Below are positions 61,329 through 64,000 of a DNA stretch of 64,000 bases, piece by piece. The stretch is from an uncultured Lachnospiraceae bacterium. GTDB taxonomy: Bacteria > Bacillota > Clostridia > Lachnospirales > Lachnospiraceae. Each line of letters begins with the position of its first letter. Position 1 is the stretch's first letter. The stretch lies in the NCBI GenBank assembly GCA_947632515.1, contig CANRPO010000004.1, forward strand, positions 81,829 to 145,828, in the 5' to 3' direction. A program made the position numbers and the translations under genes. The notes under the pieces were generated by a model that was not told the DNA's origin, did not search any database, and saw only the letters and a list, made by a program, of their open reading frames with translations.

Positions 61329-63710
61329 CTAGATCTCGCATGTCGCATCGCTCCATGCGATCAGCTTGCGGCCCTGTTCGTCCGTACACAGCATGCCGAT
61401 GCGATACGTCCCCGTGTGCAGCTCTTCCCGTCTTACACGCAGCACAAAACCTGCCAGACCGACGCCTTTCTCCGCCGGAAGGATCGCCTCCACGTCCTCC
61501 CGATGCCAGTTGAACGGCACAGCCGTGTAGATCACTGCGTCCCCGCCACCTGCACGCTGCAATATGACACGTTTGTCATAGTGCGTGTTGTCCGCCGCCG
61601 GCACATAACACCATCCCATGACCCGGAGAATCTCAGGCTCCTCGGCGTGTACCTTACGTTGAATCTCCGCTCTGTCCACAGTCAGCCGCAGACGGTTTGC
61701 CTTTCCATGCTTGAGAAGATCTCCCGCCGCGATCTCCGCCGGCACCGTCCGCAGGCGTTTTTCATAGTCGAACTTGTAGTTGCACCTATAGTCGGAGGCG
61801 TTGTCTATCAGAGCCCTGTGGTAGAAATCGTCCCGCCCTCTCATCTGCGGGTGTTTGACATACAGTTTTTCCTTCTCCGAAAGCAGGCGTTCCCACTTGC
61901 CGTCGTCCTCCTCGTCCAACCCGCGGCTCAGAGATTCGTGGTGATACAGCACCGCGTCGTTTCGCTGTACGTTGTAATAACCGGCCTCCATCAGCTTGAA
62001 ACAGAGGTCTACGTCGTTGTAGGCAATCGCCATCGTCTCGTCAAACCCGCCGACCTGAGCGTACTTTTCACGGCTTACCATCAGACACGCCGCCGTCACG
62101 CCTGCCATATTATAGATCACTCTGTTGCGGCCGTAATAATAATCCCTGTTATCCGGGAATGTGATCAGCTTGTGGGACGGTCCTATCTCCATGTTGGTGA
62201 TGCCGACATGCTGAATATCCTGCGTTCCGGCATACCACAGTTTCGCCCCCACCGCGCCGACATGGGGCTGTAACGCCTGTCCCACCATGCGCCTGAGCCA
62301 ACTGTGCTCTATGATCTCCATATCGTCATTCAGAAACAGGAGCAGATCGCCGGTTGCCCGCGCCGCTCCCAGATTGCACATCCTGGAGAAGTTAAAAGGC
62401 ATCTCTTCATAGAGATAGGTGAATCCGTACTTCTTCTGCAGCGCCTCCATCCCGGCCCGATTCTGCGCATTGCTGCCATTATCCACCACGATCCACTCGT
62501 AATACTCATAGTCCGTCTTCTGCCGGAAAGAGGCAAGACACCGCTCCAACACCTCCGGATGATCCTTGGAGGGGATCACCACCGACACCGCATGGTGCGG
62601 CGGTATGTGCCTGTCCTCACTCTGCGCGCGGGCGCAGCGCTCCCTGCCCGATATGGAAGTATCATAGACAATATGATAGATCTCCGGCTCCTGCCCGCTC
62701 TCAAAACTTCCTTTGACGCCTCTCCTGCCAAGCGCCGCCTCCCGCACAGGAATACAGTCCCGTCCCGCTCCCGCCAGATAGCGCCCTTCTTCCAACTCTT
62801 CGCCCAGCCTTCGTTCCGCCAGCGCGAACCGCTCTTCCCGCTCCTGACATTTTTGCAATGTCTTCTCAAATTCCTTAGAGGGCTCGTAGGACTGATGATA
62901 AAGCACGGCGTCGATTCGACAAATGCTCTCCCCCAAAGCCGTGCCGTCCAATCTGCATCGCCGCTGCACAGACTCCTCCAGACGAAGGCAGAGATCATAG
63001 AATCTCACAGACTGCGGAACGTTCCCGTTTCCTTTACTGCCCGCGATCTCCTCCCCCGACAATACATCGGACAACAGATCCGCCTTCGCCGCTACCAGAT
63101 GCCCCCAACAGTTATAGGCGAGCATCGTGTCTGGAGAATAACACGGCTTAAACCATGGCCGCATACGATGAGCCGTGTCCTCCCAATAGAAATCTTCATC
63201 CGCATACGCGATCTTACACGACGCATTTTCATTAAACCATGATTTAACCGTCTCAAAAGTGCGCCTGTCAAGAATTCCTTTCCCATAAGTCAAAAGCATG
63301 ATGTCCGACTCGGGAATCCGAATCGCCTGCCATCCGCTCACCGGGATTTCCTTATCATCACATGGGTTATCGTAACGCTCGTTTTCTTCCCTGATCCATT
63401 CCGGATAGGGACGGCTCTGCCGACGCAGTTCCTCCCCGTAGCGCAGACTGTGAACCCCCGCCTCCTCGATCGTGTCGCCCTCCCCTCCCTGCCGCGCATC
63501 TCCTTTGATCCCGTGATACAGTCTGCGAAAAGGCGATGTGGCGCGCCAGAAGGGACTGGCATAGATGCGGTTCAGGTTGTCGCTCAGATCGGCCTGCCGC
63601 CTCTCGGCGTCCGCGATCTTCCCCGCCAGCATGTTATTCTTTTTTCGTTCCCTCTCATAGGCGGCCGCATAGTAGGCCGCCCAACTGTAGCGATCCGTTC
63701 GTCCTCTCAT
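61329..63710 (-). CDS. Tandem GT2-like glycosyltransferase (793 aa)
   Basis: N-terminal coiled-coil segment (YYAAAYERERKKNNMLAGKI) and SPFWRATSPFRRLY like its neighbour. A first, degenerate GT region (100-280; IMLLTYGKGILDRRTFETVK, IAYADEDFYWED) is followed by an intact GT2 domain (about 375-620): SVVIPSKDHPEVLERCLASF, LLLFLNDDMEI, MAGVTAACLMVSREKYAQVG, YNDVDLCFKLMEAGY. A C-terminal beta-rich domain (650-793) resembles a carbohydrate-binding fold. The sugar and acceptor are unknown. Shares the operon with the next gene, four bases apart. Confidence 0.88.
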   Translation of the reverse strand: MRGRTDRYSWAAYYAAAYERERKKNNMLAGKIADAERRQADLSDNLNRIYASPFWRATSPFRRLYHGIKGDARQGGEGDTIEEAGVHSLRYGEELRRQSRPYPEWIREENERYDNPCDDKEIPVSGWQAIRIPESDIMLLTYGKGILDRRTFETVKSWFNENASCKIAYADEDFYWEDTAHRMRPWFKPCYSPDTMLAYNCWGHLVAAKADLLSDVLSGEEIAGSKGNGNVPQSVRFYDLCLRLEESVQRRCRLDGTALGESICRIDAVLYHQSYEPSKEFEKTLQKCQEREERFALAERRLGEELEEGRYLAGAGRDCIPVREAALGRRGVKGSFESGQEPEIYHIVYDTSISGRERCARAQSEDRHIPPHHAVSVVIPSKDHPEVLERCLASFRQKTDYEYYEWIVVDNGSNAQNRAGMEALQKKYGFTYLYEEMPFNFSRMCNLGAARATGDLLLFLNDDMEIIEHSWLRRMVGQALQPHVGAVGAKLWYAGTQDIQHVGITNMEIGPSHKLITFPDNRDYYYGRNRVIYNMAGVTAACLMVSREKYAQVGGFDETMAIAYNDVDLCFKLMEAGYYNVQRNDAVLYHHESLSRGLDEEDDGKWERLLSEKEKLYVKHPQMRGRDDFYHRALIDNASDYRCNYKFDYEKRLRTVPAEIAAGDLLKHGKANRLRLTVDRAEIQRKVHAEEPEILRVMGWCYVPAADNTHYDKRVILQRAGGGDAVIYTAVPFNWHREDVEAILPAEKGVGLAGFVLRVRREELHTGTYRIGMLCTDEQGRKLIAWSDATCEI

Positions 63711-63713
63711 CGT

Positions 63714-64000
63714 TTAAAGCAGGCCTCTTTTCCGTAAATGTTTCACCGTCTCCTCCGGCAGTTTCGTCACTTCCATGGTCATCCGGAGCAGATTGTTCTC
63801 CTCCTGCGGCATACCGGCCAGCGCGATGGTAAGGTTCGGGTCTGACGTGGCATAGGCGTACACGCCCTCCCCAACCTTAAAACCGTTGGTCTGTATCTGC
63901 TTGCCCTTCCACGGCACGGGCACACCGTTCCACAAAATCTCCCGCACATAGATCACGCAGAAATCGCTGCACGGATCTACCCGCAGCGCGCTCCTGCCGC
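63714..64000 (-). CDS. Glycosyltransferase-associated protein, C-terminal part
   Basis: The frame is open to the window edge, so the gene starts beyond it. Visible C-terminus: ALRVDPCSDFCVIYVREILW, NGVPVPWKGKQIQTNGFKVG, a beta-rich segment (YAYATSDPNLTIALAGMPQE) and TMEVTKLPEETVKHLRKRGL. It resembles the beta-sandwich tails on the large GT2 proteins of this locus. Its stop is three bases from the next gene, indicating one transcript. A full identification needs the upstream sequence. Confidence 0.7.
   Translation of the reverse strand, partial: GRSALRVDPCSDFCVIYVREILWNGVPVPWKGKQIQTNGFKVGEGVYAYATSDPNLTIALAGMPQEENNLLRMTMEVTKLPEETVKHLRKRGLL

Overview
The window looks like chromosome from a Gram-positive, probably spore-forming Clostridia bacterium of the Lachnospiraceae type. 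This rests on consensus AGGAGG ribosome binding sites, short intergenic gaps, an AgrC/LytTR-type two-component pair, a CUT1 sugar ABC transporter beside a GH3 glycosidase, a Csp-like subtilase, ClpX and HtrA, and a GT2/LCP surface-polysaccharide locus. Host DNA is moderately GC-rich. The 14.4-27.2 kb accessory region is clearly more AT-rich. No rRNA, tRNA or CRISPR array was seen. Family assignments come from reading motifs and domain order; no database search was run.

Layout. (1) 1-14.4 kb: host genes, mostly on the minus strand: acyltransferase fragment, NYN-LOTUS protein, cytidylate kinase-like protein, CapA phosphoesterase and DUF3160 lipoprotein, an anchored propeller-like protein, a histidine-kinase relic, two charged cytoplasmic proteins, an SDR, a GHKL/LytTR pair, an alpha/beta hydrolase and a tyrosine phosphatase. 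A structured intergenic repeat family occurs at 6.4 and 14.4 kb. (2) 14.4-20.1 kb: a mosaic of toxin-antitoxin modules (BrnT/BrnA-like, RelE/Phd, three paralogous type I holin-like toxins with antisense promoters), Phd relics and duplicated 3' fragments of a polysaccharide deacetylase gene. (3) 20131-27226: an integrated element, all main genes rightward, inserted in that deacetylase gene. It carries a CRESS-DNA-virus-like HUH/SF3 Rep, a geminivirus/circovirus-like origin hairpin with a TACTATTAC loop, an SSB-like protein, a type I toxin and a large serine recombinase. Joining the flanks restores the deacetylase frame; joining the element ends recreates a dyad-symmetric attP. (4) 27.2-43.6 kb: the 5' half of the split gene, a membrane protein, a FliD-like duplicated protein, a pentose/deoxysugar cluster (isomerase, DUF4867, xylulokinase), an EAL phosphodiesterase, a xyloside/glucoside operon (GH3, two permeases, binding protein) with a divergent AraC regulator, and a carbamate kinase. 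(5) 43.6-51 kb: LspA, S8 peptidase, ClpX, HtrA, GlmS. (6) 51-64 kb: surface glycan genes (LCP ligase, polyprenyl sugar phosphotransferase, several GT2 enzymes, phosphoglucomutase).

Working model. The most notable system is the 7.1-kb element: a bacterial plasmid-like CRESS replicon that integrates site-specifically by a serine recombinase into the catalytic-motif codons of a deacetylase of a sporulation-associated family. This resembles sporulation-time excision elements such as skin, but that function is inferred. The surface-glycan genes fit together: PgcA and GlmS supply sugar precursors, the polyprenyl phosphotransferase starts the chain, GT2 enzymes extend it, and the LCP protein attaches it to peptidoglycan.
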